Positions 45,040 through 54,364 are shown, counted from the first letter of the stretch. The stretch: DNA of 64,000 nt from Lachnospiraceae bacterium (GCA_009911505.1 QXXL01000046.1:1-64000), one strand, 5' to 3'. The notes: a model not told the origin generated them from the letters alone. Program-made: numbers and translations.

Positions 45040-45864
45040 ATGATGGCAACTAAAAAACAAGTGATGGGATTACTGGTTTGTATAGTATGGCTGGTGCTAT
45101 TTTTGCCGCATACGGTATCTGCAGCCGCAACCCCTGCTAAAGTAACAGGTATGAAAAGCGGGGCTTCAACGAAAAGCAGCGTTAATATTTCCTGGAAGGG
45201 GCAGGAAGGGGTTTCGGGCTATCAGGTTTACCGGTCATTGGTTTATGACGGCAAGTATAAGAAGGTGCTTGATGTTGATGCCCAGATGACGGCATTTTGC
45301 AATAGGAACCTTGCCAGCGGGCAGGAGTATTTTTATAAAGTACGGGCCTATACTTATACGGGCGGACAGGCTTTCTATGGAAAGTTCTCTAAAATTTTAA
45401 GGACGAGGACACAGATGCCGATACCTAAAAAAGCAATGGTGCGTACCCGGGCAAATATTAGGAAACATGCCGGTACAAACCATGCCATCGTTGCTACAGC
45501 GGATGCAAAAACTGTTGTGACAGTACTTTGTGCGGCGAAGGATAAATCTGGCGGTGACTGGAGTTATGTGTCATGTGTTGTAGACGGGCGCAAAATCCGT
45601 GGCTATATTTATAATAATTTGCTGCAAGAGAATGGGAATGCTGTTATAACACAGATAGGGAAAGTAATAGCTTCCCGTTTGAATGTACGGGAAACTGCAG
45701 GAAATAACGGGAAGATTATTGCTACTTTAAAACGGGGGCAGAAGGTAATGCTTTTAGGGCAGGTAAAAGCTGCCGACGGATCGGTTTGGTATTTGGTACA
45801 GTTTAAAAAGAAGGGCCGTGTGATAAAAGGATATGTTGCCTCACAGTATATCCGGCTGGTGTAA
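45040..45864 (+). CDS. Secreted FnIII-SH3-SH3 protein
   Basis: Secreted protein of 274 residues. Start at 45040 (AAAGGGA upstream). A signal peptide (LLVCIVWLVLFLPHTVSAAA) precedes an FnIII domain (about 35-125; VTGMKSGASTKSSVNISWKG) and two bacterial SH3 domains (about 135-200 and 210-274; VRTRANIRKHAGTNHAIVAT and SRLNVRETAGNNGKIIATLK). Bacterial SH3 repeats bind peptidoglycan or its crosslinks, so the protein is probably cell-wall attached. No hydrolase domain is present. Transcribed alone, with promoter and terminator on either side. Confidence 0.88.
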   Translation: MMATKKQVMGLLVCIVWLVLFLPHTVSAAATPAKVTGMKSGASTKSSVNISWKGQEGVSGYQVYRSLVYDGKYKKVLDVDAQMTAFCNRNLASGQEYFYKVRAYTYTGGQAFYGKFSKILRTRTQMPIPKKAMVRTRANIRKHAGTNHAIVATADAKTVVTVLCAAKDKSGGDWSYVSCVVDGRKIRGYIYNNLLQENGNAVITQIGKVIASRLNVRETAGNNGKIIATLKRGQKVMLLGQVKAADGSVWYLVQFKKKGRVIKGYVASQYIRLV

Positions 45865-45917
45865 GGCTTTTTTAATAAGGCATAGGCTTAAATGATAAAT
45901 TAGAAATTGCTTTGGAG

Positions 45918-45941
45918 GGCTGCCAATGGGCAGCCTTTTTT
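45918..45941 (+). terminator. Intrinsic terminator after the FnIII/SH3 gene
   Basis: GGCTGCC (45918-45924), four-nt loop, GGCAGCC (45929-45935), then six T. Confidence 0.85.
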
Positions 45942-46100
45942 GCTGCTTGTACGAAGAATATTTATAATCGTTATAAGCCATTATATTTGAAGGTGAAATG
46001 GGGGTTTATAAAATATTGCCCCAGGCCATTCCATAAAACAGGATAAAATGGTAAAATCTTTTTTGGAAAGGTAAAAAGGAGAAAAAAGGAGGAAGCTATT

Positions 46101-46565
46101 ATGTTACAACCAGGAACAAAAGCGCCGTCGTTTGAATTGCCGGATCAAAACGGCAGCCTGCATACATTAGAAGAATATAAGGGCAAAAAGCTTATACTTT
46201 ATTTTTATCCCAGGGACAATACAGCAGGCTGCACAAAGCAGGCATGCGGCTTTTCGGATCGTTATCCACAATTTCTGGAAAAAGGGGCTGTAGTGGTTGG
46301 AATTAGTAAAGATACGGTTGTTTCACACAAGAAATTTGAAGAAAAAAACAGCCTGGCATTTACAATTCTGGCAGATCCCGCTCTGGATGCAATTTTGGCA
46401 TACGATGTCTGGCATGAGAAAAAAATGGCTGGAAAGGCGTATATGGGTGTGGTGCGTACCACCTATCTGATTGATGAGGATGGCATAATTATCAGAGCTA
46501 ACGATAAGGTAAAAGCTGCTGCCGATCCGCAAACGATGCTGGATATGCTATCTGATTTGGAGTAA
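46101..46565 (+). CDS. bcp: Thioredoxin-dependent thiol peroxidase (Bcp/peroxiredoxin Q)
   Basis: Cytosolic peroxiredoxin of 154 residues that reduces hydroperoxides. FELPDQNGSLHTLEEYKGKK and FYPRDNTAGCTKQACGFSDR show the peroxidatic Cys (TAGCTKQAC) and the second Cys five residues later, the standard Bcp 2-Cys arrangement. The remainder (VVVGISKDTVVSHKKFEEKN, VVRTTYLIDEDG) is typical. GGAGG lies upstream of the ATG. It is followed at 46 nt by a DUF4358 lipoprotein, probably a separate function. Confidence 0.95.
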   Translation: MLQPGTKAPSFELPDQNGSLHTLEEYKGKKLILYFYPRDNTAGCTKQACGFSDRYPQFLEKGAVVVGISKDTVVSHKKFEEKNSLAFTILADPALDAILAYDVWHEKKMAGKAYMGVVRTTYLIDEDGIIIRANDKVKAAADPQTMLDMLSDLE

Positions 46566-46611
46566 AAAGCATATTTTAGGGTAAGGCTTAATAGAAAATG
46601 GAGGTTTTTTA

Positions 46612-47187
46612 ATGAAAAAAATTGTTTGGCCGCTGGTGATGTCAATGGTAGTGCTTGTTTTATCTGGATGCGGGGGGCAGCCGTCTAAAACAGGGATGGG
46701 GGAAGCTATGCCAGAATATGAAGACGCGTTAGATGTCCTGAATTCTATAACAGGCGTTTATAAAGAGGATGAACTGTTTTCTCTTTATGGCGGGGATCAG
46801 GAAAATGCGGTTATGGATGCCCCTGGTAAATTTGATATCTCAAAATCAGAAGAGCTGGATTTAGTATTAGGCCTGCCAGAAAGCCAAACGGCTAATATTG
46901 AGGATGCAGCTTCTATGGTGCATATGATGAATGCAAATACGTTTACTGGCGCGGCTTACCGGTTAAAGGATGGCACGGATTTGGATACGTTTGTGGAGAC
47001 GGTAAAAAGCAATATTTTGGCAAGGCAATGGATTTGTGGCCAGCCGGATACGCTTGTGATAATTGATGCTGGCGGTGGGTATGTGGTTACCGCTTTTGGA
47101 CAGGCAGAAATTATGGAGCTTTTTAAAACGAATGCATTGTCTGCATTAAGCGGGGCTAAGGTGGTTACGGAGACACCGGTTTCTTGA
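46612..47187 (+). CDS. DUF4358 lipoprotein
   Basis: Lipoprotein of 191 residues with lipobox LSGC (Cys near 20) followed by GGQPSK. The mature part is a DUF4358 domain (LGLPESQTANIEDAASMVHM, TFTGAAYRLKDGTDLDTFVE, LVIIDAGGGYVVTAFG). In Lachnospiraceae DUF4358 proteins are regularly encoded beside MBOAT acyltransferases and DHHW proteins, as here. The job of the domain is not established; a helper in extracellular acyl transfer is a reasonable guess. Confidence 0.88.
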   Translation: MKKIVWPLVMSMVVLVLSGCGGQPSKTGMGEAMPEYEDALDVLNSITGVYKEDELFSLYGGDQENAVMDAPGKFDISKSEELDLVLGLPESQTANIEDAASMVHMMNANTFTGAAYRLKDGTDLDTFVETVKSNILARQWICGQPDTLVIIDAGGGYVVTAFGQAEIMELFKTNALSALSGAKVVTETPVS

Positions 47188-47199
47188 GGTTTGGGTGAT

Positions 47200-48597
47200 A
47201 TGCTGTTTTCAAGTATTCTGTTTTTATATTATTTTTTGCCTGTTATGGTGGCGCTGTATTATATAGCGCCAGGGCGGGTGAAAAATGCGGCTCTGATTTT
47301 AGGCAGTATTATTTTCTATGCCTGGGGTGAGCCAAGATATGTCTTAGTTATGGCTGTATCCATTGTACAGGGATACGTTCTTGGACTTTTGACAGAACGT
47401 TGCAGGGGGAAAGGATCCAGCCGAGCTTTTTGCACCCTTTCTGTCTGCATTAGCCTTTCTTTTTTGCTTTATTTTAAATATGCAGATTTTTTTATTGAGA
47501 ATATAAATGGCGTTACGGGGCTTTCTATCCCGCTTTTGCGCATATCCCTGCCTGTAGGTATCAGTTTTTATACGTTCCAAATCATTAGCTACAACATAGA
47601 TGTTTTCCGCGGGGAAACGGCGCAGAGGAATATCATTAACCTGGCTGCGTATATTGCTATGTTTCCGCAGCTGGTGGCAGGTCCGATTGTACGGTATGCC
47701 GATATTTCAGCTCAATTGGAAAAGCGCAGGTATTCGTTTGATTTGGCGGCAGATGGGATATGCCGCTTTGTGGTTGGCCTGGCCAAAAAGGTTTTGTTTG
47801 CGAACCAGTTGGGGGAGCTTTGCAGTGTGTTTGCAGCATCGGAAGAAAAATCGGTTTTGTTTTACTGGCTATATGCCGTTGGTTTTACCCTTCAAATTTA
47901 TTTTGATTTTTCCGGCTACAGTGATATGGCGATTGGGCTGGGGAAGCTGTTTGGCTTTCAGTTTCCGGAAAACTTCCGATATCCGTACTGTTCTGCCAGT
48001 ATGACAGAGTTCTGGCGGCGGTGGCATATTTCGCTTGGCAGCTGGTTTAGGGATTACGTTTATATTCCGCTTGGCGGGAACAGGGTGGGAAGGGTACGGC
48101 AGATTTTTAATATTTTAATTGTTTGGGCCCTGACCGGGCTGTGGCATGGGGCGGCATGGAATTTTGTTTTGTGGGGCCTGCTTTTTGCGGTATTGCTTGT
48201 GGCGGAGAAAACATGGCTGCTTGGAATGCTGGAAAAAAGCAGGGCGCTTTCGCATATCTATGTATTGTTTTTTGTAATTATTAGCTTTGTTTTATTTGGA
48301 GCAAGTGGTTTGGGCGAGGCAGTGCGTATTATCGGGGGGATGTTTGGGGCAGGAGGGGTTCCGGTTGCTTCAGCAGAGGCAGTGTATTATGTAAGGAGCT
48401 ATGCGGTTATTTTGGGGATGGGAATTGTTGGGGCTACCCCATTTGTTTCGGTGGCTTTGGAAAAATGGATGGAAAAGAAGGTGTGGGGGCGTATGCTGGG
48501 TTTGGCACAACCTGTGTTCATTGTGGTTGTGATGATGGTTGTGACAGGGTATCTGGTGGATGGATCGTTTCAGCCGTTTTTGTATTTTAGGTTTTGA
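47200..48597 (+). CDS. MBOAT family O-acyltransferase (AlgI/DltB-like)
   Basis: Polytopic membrane acyltransferase of 465 residues. The ATG at 47200 is chosen (GAGGT upstream); the frame is open three codons further. Family hallmarks are FNKYADFFI-like early segments (LLYFKYADFFIENINGVTG), SLPVGISFYTFQIISYNIDV, the AlgI region QIYFDFSGYSDMAIGLGKLF, EFWRRWHISLGSWFRDYVYI PLGG and WALTGLWHGAAWNFV containing the catalytic His. Such enzymes move acetyl groups across the membrane onto polysaccharide. It starts 12 nt after the DUF4358 gene and 43 nt before the DHHW gene, forming one unit. Confidence 0.95.
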   Translation: MLFSSILFLYYFLPVMVALYYIAPGRVKNAALILGSIIFYAWGEPRYVLVMAVSIVQGYVLGLLTERCRGKGSSRAFCTLSVCISLSFLLYFKYADFFIENINGVTGLSIPLLRISLPVGISFYTFQIISYNIDVFRGETAQRNIINLAAYIAMFPQLVAGPIVRYADISAQLEKRRYSFDLAADGICRFVVGLAKKVLFANQLGELCSVFAASEEKSVLFYWLYAVGFTLQIYFDFSGYSDMAIGLGKLFGFQFPENFRYPYCSASMTEFWRRWHISLGSWFRDYVYIPLGGNRVGRVRQIFNILIVWALTGLWHGAAWNFVLWGLLFAVLLVAEKTWLLGMLEKSRALSHIYVLFFVIISFVLFGASGLGEAVRIIGGMFGAGGVPVASAEAVYYVRSYAVILGMGIVGATPFVSVALEKWMEKKVWGRMLGLAQPVFIVVVMMVVTGYLVDGSFQPFLYFRF

Positions 48598-48640
48598 CAT
48601 CTGGCGCCCTATTCTGTAATCATCCAAAGGAGTGGTATTT

Positions 48641-49738
48641 ATGAACAGCAAAAAGAATAATATTGTTATCAGTTTTACGTTTGGTATTTTGCTTGCCACT
48701 GGCTTCTTCCTCGCCTTGTTTGCCCCGAAAGAAGGTTATTCCTACAGTGAGCGCCGTAAGCTTTCTCCTTTACCAGAGGTTTCGCAGGATACGCTCCTAA
48801 GCGGCCGTTTTATGTCGGATTTTGAAAACTATACGCTGGACAATTTTCCATACCGCGATTCTTTCCGTAGCATAAAAGCGCTGGCTTCTACGGAATTATT
48901 CCACCGTCAGGATAATAATGGCATCTATGCATCAAACGGATATCTGGCAGCTATGGAATATCCGTTGGATGAATCGTCACTGGACTATGCAGCAGGCCGT
49001 TTCCGTTATATTTATGACACATACCTGACAGCGGGCAACCACATTTACCTTTCTGTTATACCGGATAAAAACTGTTTTTTGGCGCCACTGGGCGGCCGTC
49101 TGTCGATAGATTATGATGAGGCCGAAAAACATATGGCTCAAAAAGCAGATTTTGCAGAATATATAACAATCTCTGATTTGTTGGAGCTGGATGATTATTA
49201 CCGCACTGACACCCACTGGAGGCAGGAAAAAATAACAGATGTGGCAAACCGGCTTTTAAAGGGGATGGGGGCGGCGTTTTCACAGGATTATAAAACAGAA
49301 ACGCTGAACCAGGATTTTTACGGCGTATATTACGGACAGGCCGCGCTTTTATTTAAACCGGATACGCTTTGCTGCCTGACATGGGATTCTATGGAAAACT
49401 GCAGGGTATTAGACTGGCAAAATAACAGGCAGATTCCTGTGTACGATCTGGACCGCGCTAAAGGGGTGGATCCTTATGAAATGTTTTTATCCGGCCCGCT
49501 GTCATTGATTACCATAGATAACCCAAAAGCCCCAGAAGAAAAGAAGCTGGTTTTGTTTAGGGATTCGTTTGGCTCTAGTATAGCCCCGCTTTTTATTGGC
49601 GGGTACTCCCAGATTACACTGGTGGATATACGGTATATCCATCCGGGCGTTTTAGGGAAATTTATTGATTTTACGGCATGCGACGTGTTGTTTTTATACA
49701 GCACCCTTGTGTTAAATAACAGTACTATGATAAAATAA
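48641..49738 (+). CDS. DHHW family protein (AlgX/AlgJ-like O-acetylation partner)
   Basis: Extracytoplasmic protein of 365 residues from the ATG at 48641 (AAAGGA upstream). An N-terminal helix (VISFTFGILLATGFFLALFA) anchors it. The SGNH-like fold is seen in FLAPLGGRLSIDYDEAEKHM, the DYYRTDTHWRQEKITDVANR segment containing the DxHW signature, and LVLFRDSFGSSIAPLF with the nucleophilic Ser. These are the catalytic parts of AlgX/AlgJ-type acetyltransferases. With the MBOAT and DUF4358 neighbours it completes a presumed surface-glycan O-acetylation set. Confidence 0.92.
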   Translation: MNSKKNNIVISFTFGILLATGFFLALFAPKEGYSYSERRKLSPLPEVSQDTLLSGRFMSDFENYTLDNFPYRDSFRSIKALASTELFHRQDNNGIYASNGYLAAMEYPLDESSLDYAAGRFRYIYDTYLTAGNHIYLSVIPDKNCFLAPLGGRLSIDYDEAEKHMAQKADFAEYITISDLLELDDYYRTDTHWRQEKITDVANRLLKGMGAAFSQDYKTETLNQDFYGVYYGQAALLFKPDTLCCLTWDSMENCRVLDWQNNRQIPVYDLDRAKGVDPYEMFLSGPLSLITIDNPKAPEEKKLVLFRDSFGSSIAPLFIGGYSQITLVDIRYIHPGVLGKFIDFTACDVLFLYSTLVLNNSTMIK

Positions 49739-49761
49739 TTTGAAAATCTTCCTTCCACCAT

Positions 49762-49790
49762 TTGACGAACTACTCATAATCCGATATAAT
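49762..49790 (+). promoter_or_regulatory. Strong promoter of the yicC-coaD operon
   Basis: TTGACG (49762-49767), 17-nt spacer, TATAAT (49785-49790), 76 nt before the yicC ATG. Confidence 0.8.
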
Positions 49791-49865
49791 AAATCTAACT
49801 ATACACACACTCCATCTGTGTACGGCATAAGGATTGTTTTCGTTAAAGAGCGACAGGAGGCACAC

Positions 49866-50744
49866 ATGATTAAGAGCATGACAGGGTTTGGCCGCTGCGA
49901 GGCCTTAGAAAACGACCGTAAATTCACAGCCGAGCTCAAATCCGTTAACCACCGGTACCTGGATATCAATATCAAAATACCCAAAAAACTGGGCTTTTTT
50001 GAAAACGCTATCCGGGCCCTGTTAAAAGAATACATACAACGAGGCAAGGTAGACGTCTTTATTTCATATGAAGATTATACCGAAGAGAACTATGCGCTCA
50101 AATACAATGAAGAAGTAGCGGCCGCATATCTAAAGCATTTTAACCGGATTTCAGAGGAGTTTCATCTGGAAAATGATATTAGGACCAGTACCTTGGCCCG
50201 TTTTCCCGAGGTATTTACGATGGAAGAGCAAAGCGTTGATGAAAAGGAGCTTTGGGCAAGCTTAGAAAAAGCGCTGCGCGGTGCATGTGAGCAGTTTGTG
50301 GAGAGCAGGATTGCGGAAGGGAAGCGCCTTGCTGCTGATTTGCTTAGCAAGCTGGATACCATGCTAGGGTACGTTGATTATATCGAAAAACGTTCGCCCC
50401 AGATCCTTTCCGAATACCGGAAGCGTTTAGAGGAGAAGGTAAAGGAGATGCTTGGGGACCGGCAGATGGATGAAGCGAGGATTGTTACAGAGGTTACTAT
50501 TTTTGCGGACAAAATCTGTGTGGACGAAGAAACCGTCCGATTAAGGAGCCATGTAGAGGCGACTAAGGCAGCCGTTAAAGAAGGCGGCAGTATAGGAAGG
50601 AAACTGGATTTTATCGCGCAGGAGATGAACCGTGAGGCAAATACCATTTTATCAAAGACAACAGATCTGGAAATTTCGGACATTGGGATTAATTTGAAGA
50701 CTGACATCGAAAAGGTACGCGAGCAGATTCAGAATATCGAATAG
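49866..50744 (+). CDS. yicC: YicC family endoribonuclease-like protein
   Basis: Protein of 292 residues from the ATG at 49866 (ACAGGAGG upstream); a longer frame from 49740 would include the promoter and is rejected. [10 protein letters not shown] at the start, [15 protein letters not shown] and the C-terminal signature [22 protein letters not shown] are diagnostic. YicC proteins are RNases acting in small RNA and mRNA decay. It is the first gene of a long operon (yicC-remA-gmk-rpoZ), an order common in Firmicutes. Confidence 0.95.
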   Translation: MIKSMTGFGRCEALENDRKFTAELKSVNHRYLDINIKIPKKLGFFENAIRALLKEYIQRGKVDVFISYEDYTEENYALKYNEEVAAAYLKHFNRISEEFHLENDIRTSTLARFPEVFTMEEQSVDEKELWASLEKALRGACEQFVESRIAEGKRLAADLLSKLDTMLGYVDYIEKRSPQILSEYRKRLEEKVKEMLGDRQMDEARIVTEVTIFADKICVDEETVRLRSHVEATKAAVKEGGSIGRKLDFIAQEMNREANTILSKTTDLEISDIGINLKTDIEKVREQIQNIE

Positions 50745-50754
50745 GGGAAAGGAC

Positions 50755-51015
50755 ATGACAGGGCTTATCAATATTGGGTTTGGCAACCTGGTGAATGCAG
50801 ACCGGGTGATTGCCATTGTAGCGCCTGACTCCGCTCCTGCAAAGCGCCTGTCACAGAGGGCAAGGCAGGAGGAACGGGCAGTGGACGCTACGCAGGGAAG
50901 GAAGACAAGGAGTGTTATCGTTATGGATCAGGGCAGTGTTGTATTATCTGCGTTAGCGCCGGATACCCTTGCAGGCCGTTTCCATGAGCTGGCAGGGGGA
51001 AAAGGGGAAGAATAA
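50755..51015 (+). CDS. remA: RemA/DUF370 extracellular matrix regulator
   Basis: Small DNA-binding regulator of 86 residues. [20 protein letters not shown] and [20 protein letters not shown] then [20 protein letters not shown] are the canonical RemA segments. In Bacillus RemA activates biofilm matrix and osmoprotection genes. The genomic slot between yicC and gmk is conserved across Firmicutes. It ends flush against gmk (stop followed directly by ATG). Confidence 0.95.
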   Translation: MTGLINIGFGNLVNADRVIAIVAPDSAPAKRLSQRARQEERAVDATQGRKTRSVIVMDQGSVVLSALAPDTLAGRFHELAGGKGEE

Positions 51016-51639
51016 ATGAAGACAGCGAAAAAAGGGATATTAATTATATGCTCCGGTTTTTCCGGCGCGGGAAAAGGCACAATTATTAAAAAGCTGCTTG
51101 ACGGTTACAGGGATTATTATTCTCTATCCATATCTGCGACTACGAGGGATCCGCGCGCTGGAGAAGAGGACGGCAGGGAATATTTCTTCAAAACAAGGGA
51201 AGAATTTGAAAAAATGATTAACAATGATGAGCTGATAGAATACGCCATGTACGTTAATAATTATTATGGCACGCCGAAGTCTTATGTATTGGATCAACTA
51301 AAAGCGGGCAAGGATGTTATTTTAGAAATTGAAATCCAGGGCGCGCTTAAAGTAAAGGAGATGTTTCCAGACACGCTGCTTTTGTTTGTGACGACTCCGG
51401 ATGCCGGTACATTAAAAGAGCGTTTAACGGGAAGGGGCACCGAAGACGAAGCGGCTATAAGGGCAAGGCTATTGCGTGCCGGGGAAGAAGCAATGTACAT
51501 CGGGGCGTATGATTACCTTGTGGTCAATGACGATTTGGAGGAATGTGTAAAAGAAATCCATTCCATTATACAAAGCGATCACTGCAGGGTAAGCAGGAAT
51601 GAAGAGTTTATCAATAATATGAGGAGGGAGTTAATATGA
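51016..51639 (+). CDS. gmk: Guanylate kinase
   Basis: Phosphorylates GMP to GDP. Length 207 residues is normal. The P-loop reads GFSGAGKGT, with Phe where Pro is usual and Ala before Gly-Lys; the fold is otherwise standard: ATTRDPRAGEEDGREYFF for GMP binding, LEIEIQGALKVKE, RLTGRGTEDEAAIRARLLRA for the lid. The last codons overlap rpoZ by 4 nt (ATGA), indicating translational coupling. Confidence 0.96.
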   Translation: MKTAKKGILIICSGFSGAGKGTIIKKLLDGYRDYYSLSISATTRDPRAGEEDGREYFFKTREEFEKMINNDELIEYAMYVNNYYGTPKSYVLDQLKAGKDVILEIEIQGALKVKEMFPDTLLLFVTTPDAGTLKERLTGRGTEDEAAIRARLLRAGEEAMYIGAYDYLVVNDDLEECVKEIHSIIQSDHCRVSRNEEFINNMRRELI

Positions 51640-51914
51640 TACATCCATCTTATGTCGAATTAATGAAAGTAGTTAACCATGATGTTGCAATTGGGGAAGA
51701 GCCGGTAGTCAACAGCCGCTATTCTATAGTTATTGCAGCCGCAAAACGGGCACGCCAGATCATTGGGGGCGCAGAGCCGATGCTGCCCAATTCCCATGGA
51801 AAAAAACCGCTTTCTATTGCCGTGGAGGAGCTCTATGTTGGCGATGTGAAGATTTTAAGCGAAGATGAAAGGCAAAAAATAGCCGAAGAAGAAACCGTAA
51901 CCCAAGAAGTATAA
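51636..51914 (+). CDS. rpoZ: RNA polymerase omega subunit
   Basis: Small subunit of 92 residues assisting RNA polymerase assembly. IHPSYVELMKVVNHDVAIGE, YSIVIAAAKRARQIIGGAEP and KPLSIAVEELYVGDVKI are family-typical. Start overlaps the gmk stop. A hairpin with T run follows the gene before rimO. Confidence 0.93.
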   Translation: MIHPSYVELMKVVNHDVAIGEEPVVNSRYSIVIAAAKRARQIIGGAEPMLPNSHGKKPLSIAVEELYVGDVKILSEDERQKIAEEETVTQEV

Positions 51915-51943
51915 AGGACAGAACCGTAGAATGTGTTAAAGGA

Positions 51944-51985
51944 GGATGTACAAAATGTGGCTGTTTGCGTTTTGACATCCTTTTT
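51944..51985 (+). terminator. Hairpin and T run between rpoZ and rimO
   Basis: GGATGTACAAAA (51944-51955, one bulged A) pairs with TTTTGACATCC (51970-51980), followed by five T. It may end or attenuate the yicC-rpoZ transcript, making expression of rimO and later genes partly independent. Confidence 0.6.
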
Positions 51986-52004
51986 AAAGCTTATGGAGAA
52001 TCAA

Positions 52005-53342
52005 ATGAAAATACTGTTTATTTCATTAGGATGTGACAAGAACCTGGTAGATTCTGAATATATGCTCGGAATGATTGCAGAAGAGCAGATAGAATTGACT
52101 GACAATGAAGCAGAAGCAGACATAATTATCATCAATACCTGCTGTTTTATTGGAGATGCCAAAGAAGAGAGCATCAATACCATATTAGAAATGGCAAAAT
52201 ACAAAGAAACCGGGAAGTTAAAAGGGCTTATAGTTACTGGCTGCCTTGCGCAGCGCTACAAAGAGGAAATAGAAAAAGAGCTCCCGGAGGTTGACGCGCT
52301 GATCGGTACCAATTCCTGCCACCATATTGTGGAAGCGATCCGGGAGGTTGCCTCTGGCAGGCGTTACCGCAGGTTTGACACGTTAGAAGGGCTGCCGGGG
52401 CTCTTCAAAAAACGTTCTGTTACTACAGGCGGGCATTATGCGTATTTAAAGATAGCAGAAGGCTGCGACAAACACTGCACATACTGTATTATACCTGCAA
52501 TCCGCGGCAGCTACCGCAGCATCCCTATGGAGGATTTGGTAGAACGCGCAAAAGGTCTGGTATCTATGGGCGTTAGGGAGCTGATATTGGTTGCGCAGGA
52601 AACGACTGTTTATGGTATAGATTTATACGGCCATAAAGCGCTTGGCGCGCTTTTGGACAGGTTAAACGGGATAGGGGAGCTCCGTTGGATCCGGATTTTA
52701 TACTGTTATCCGGAAGAGATAGACGATACGTTAATTGACGCAATACTGCGGAATGATAAGGTTTGCCATTATCTGGATATCCCCATACAGCATTCGGCGG
52801 ACAGTATTTTAAGGCGTATGGGCAGGAAAACAAGCCATGACGATATTGTTGCGCTTATCAAAAAGCTGCGGGAGAGGATTCCGGATATTTGCATCCGCAC
52901 TACACTAATCAGCGGGTTTCCAGGGGAAACGGACAAGATGCATGAGGAAATGGCAGAGTTTGTCAATGAGATGGAGTTTGACAGGCTGGGCGTCTTTGTA
53001 TATTCTTTAGAGGAGGGCACTCCTGCGGAACAATTCCCCGATCAGGTGGATGAAGAGGTAAAGCTTGCCCGCAAAGAAGAGATTATGGAGCTTCAGAGGG
53101 AAGTTTCTTACGAAAACAACGAAGTACTTCGGGGAAAAGTACTTACGGCCTTTGTTGAAGGGAAGGTAGCGGATGAAAATGTTTATGTGGGGCGGACATA
53201 CCGGGATGCCCCGGGCGTAGACGGATATGTATTTATCCATACGGGAAAAGAGCTTATGACAGGGGAGTTTGTTGAGGTTAAAATAACAGGCGTATATGAG
53301 TATGATTTAATAGGAGAATTGATGGATGAACCTTCCGAATAA
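52005..53342 (+). CDS. rimO: Ribosomal protein S12 methylthiotransferase
   Basis: Radical SAM enzyme that methylthiolates Asp of ribosomal protein S12. Start at ATG 52005 (ATGGAGA upstream), giving 445 residues, the usual length. The N-terminal MTTase domain has ISLGCDKNLVDSEYML and the Cys in INTCCFIGDAKEES and TGCLAQRY. The radical SAM cluster CDKHCTYC lies near residue 153, and the C-terminal TRAM domain is present (about 380-440). It overlaps pgsA by 17 nt. Confidence 0.97.
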   Translation: MKILFISLGCDKNLVDSEYMLGMIAEEQIELTDNEAEADIIIINTCCFIGDAKEESINTILEMAKYKETGKLKGLIVTGCLAQRYKEEIEKELPEVDALIGTNSCHHIVEAIREVASGRRYRRFDTLEGLPGLFKKRSVTTGGHYAYLKIAEGCDKHCTYCIIPAIRGSYRSIPMEDLVERAKGLVSMGVRELILVAQETTVYGIDLYGHKALGALLDRLNGIGELRWIRILYCYPEEIDDTLIDAILRNDKVCHYLDIPIQHSADSILRRMGRKTSHDDIVALIKKLRERIPDICIRTTLISGFPGETDKMHEEMAEFVNEMEFDRLGVFVYSLEEGTPAEQFPDQVDEEVKLARKEEIMELQREVSYENNEVLRGKVLTAFVEGKVADENVYVGRTYRDAPGVDGYVFIHTGKELMTGEFVEVKITGVYEYDLIGELMDEPSE

Positions 53343-53868
53343 ATTAACGGTCTTCCGGGTAATACTGATTCCGTTTTTTGTGTTTTTTTTACTTTACCCG
53401 CAGGTGTCAGGGTACAGCAATTATATTGCCACAGCGATTTTTATTGCGGCCAGCCTGACTGATTTTGCCGATGGCAAAATTGCAAGGAAATATAACCTTG
53501 TGACTAATTTCGGCAAATTTATGGATCCGCTTGCGGATAAGCTTTTGGTCTGCGCGGCTATGATCTGCCTGGTAGAAACAGGGCGGCTTGCAGCGTGGAT
53601 TGTTATTGTTATTATTAGCAGGGAATTTATCATCAGCGGATTCCGGCTGATTGCGTCAGACAATGGTATTGTCATTGCGGCAAGTTACTGGGGGAAGTTT
53701 AAAACTACATTCCAGATGCTTATGATCATTGTCTTAGTGCTGGATATTGATTTGGAGTTTTTTGAAATTTTAGGCGTGGTGTTTACCTATGTAGCCTTAA
53801 CATTGACGGTGGTTTCCCTGGTCGATTATATTGTAAAGAATAAAGGTGTGTTAAAAGAACAAAAATAA
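53326..53868 (+). CDS. pgsA: CDP-diacylglycerol--glycerol-3-phosphate 3-phosphatidyltransferase
   Basis: Integral membrane enzyme making phosphatidylglycerophosphate, 180 residues. NLPNKLTVFRVILIPFFVFF is the usual start, and the CDP-alcohol phosphotransferase motif is present as DFADGKIARKYNLVTNFGKF plus MDPLADK (D-G-x2-A-R-x8-G-x3-D-x3-D). Four or five helices follow. The start lies within the 3' end of rimO, with TAGGAG upstream. Confidence 0.96.
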   Translation: MNLPNKLTVFRVILIPFFVFFLLYPQVSGYSNYIATAIFIAASLTDFADGKIARKYNLVTNFGKFMDPLADKLLVCAAMICLVETGRLAAWIVIVIISREFIISGFRLIASDNGIVIAASYWGKFKTTFQMLMIIVLVLDIDLEFFEILGVVFTYVALTLTVVSLVDYIVKNKGVLKEQK

Positions 53869-53890
53869 AAAGAAAAGGATATCGGATAAT

Positions 53891-54364
53891 ATGGAAAAAG
53901 AAATTGCCAGCCTCTTGTTAAAGCACCATATCACAATAACAACGGCAGAATCCTGCACTGGGGGGCTGATTGCAGCATCCCTTGTTAATGTGCCGGGTAT
54001 TTCTGGCCAATTTGGGGAAGGTTATATCGCCTATTCTAATGAAGCCAAAGAAAAGCTGCTTGGCGTGTCCCATGAAACGCTTATGGAATATGGGGCAGTC
54101 AGCCTGCAGACAGCACAGGAGATGGCGTCTGGCGCAAGGGCGGCGGCGAATGCAGATATTGCCATTATTTCGACCGGGATTGCAGGGCCGGACGGCGGGA
54201 CAAAGGAAAAGCCAGTCGGCCTGGTTTATTTAGCATGTGCCTGCGGCAGTGAGATCAAGGTTGAACGCCATATTTTTGATGGGGACAGGCAGCAGGTACG
54301 CCATAAAGCTGTAGGAGCGGCCCTCAAGCTTGTGGAGCAGGTGATACAGCAGGAATACAAATAA
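53891..54364 (+). CDS. CinA C-terminal domain protein, nicotinamide-nucleotide amidohydrolase
   Basis: Single-domain CinA/PncC protein of 157 residues that deamidates NMN in pyridine nucleotide recycling. TTAESCTGGLIAASLVNVPG, the GYIAYSNEAKEKLLGV segment and STGIAGPDGGTKEKPVGLVY are diagnostic. The N-terminal MoaB-like domain of full-length CinA is absent, which is common. Part of the pgsA-cinA-rsmD run; cinA next to pgsA is a conserved pairing. Confidence 0.93.
   Translation: MEKEIASLLLKHHITITTAESCTGGLIAASLVNVPGISGQFGEGYIAYSNEAKEKLLGVSHETLMEYGAVSLQTAQEMASGARAAANADIAIISTGIAGPDGGTKEKPVGLVYLACACGSEIKVERHIFDGDRQQVRHKAVGAALKLVEQVIQQEYK

Noticed and set aside
49740..49865. The longer yicC reading frame starting at 49740
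   Set aside because: The extension covers a strong promoter and the ATG at 49866 has a good ribosome site and the conserved [10 protein letters not shown] start.
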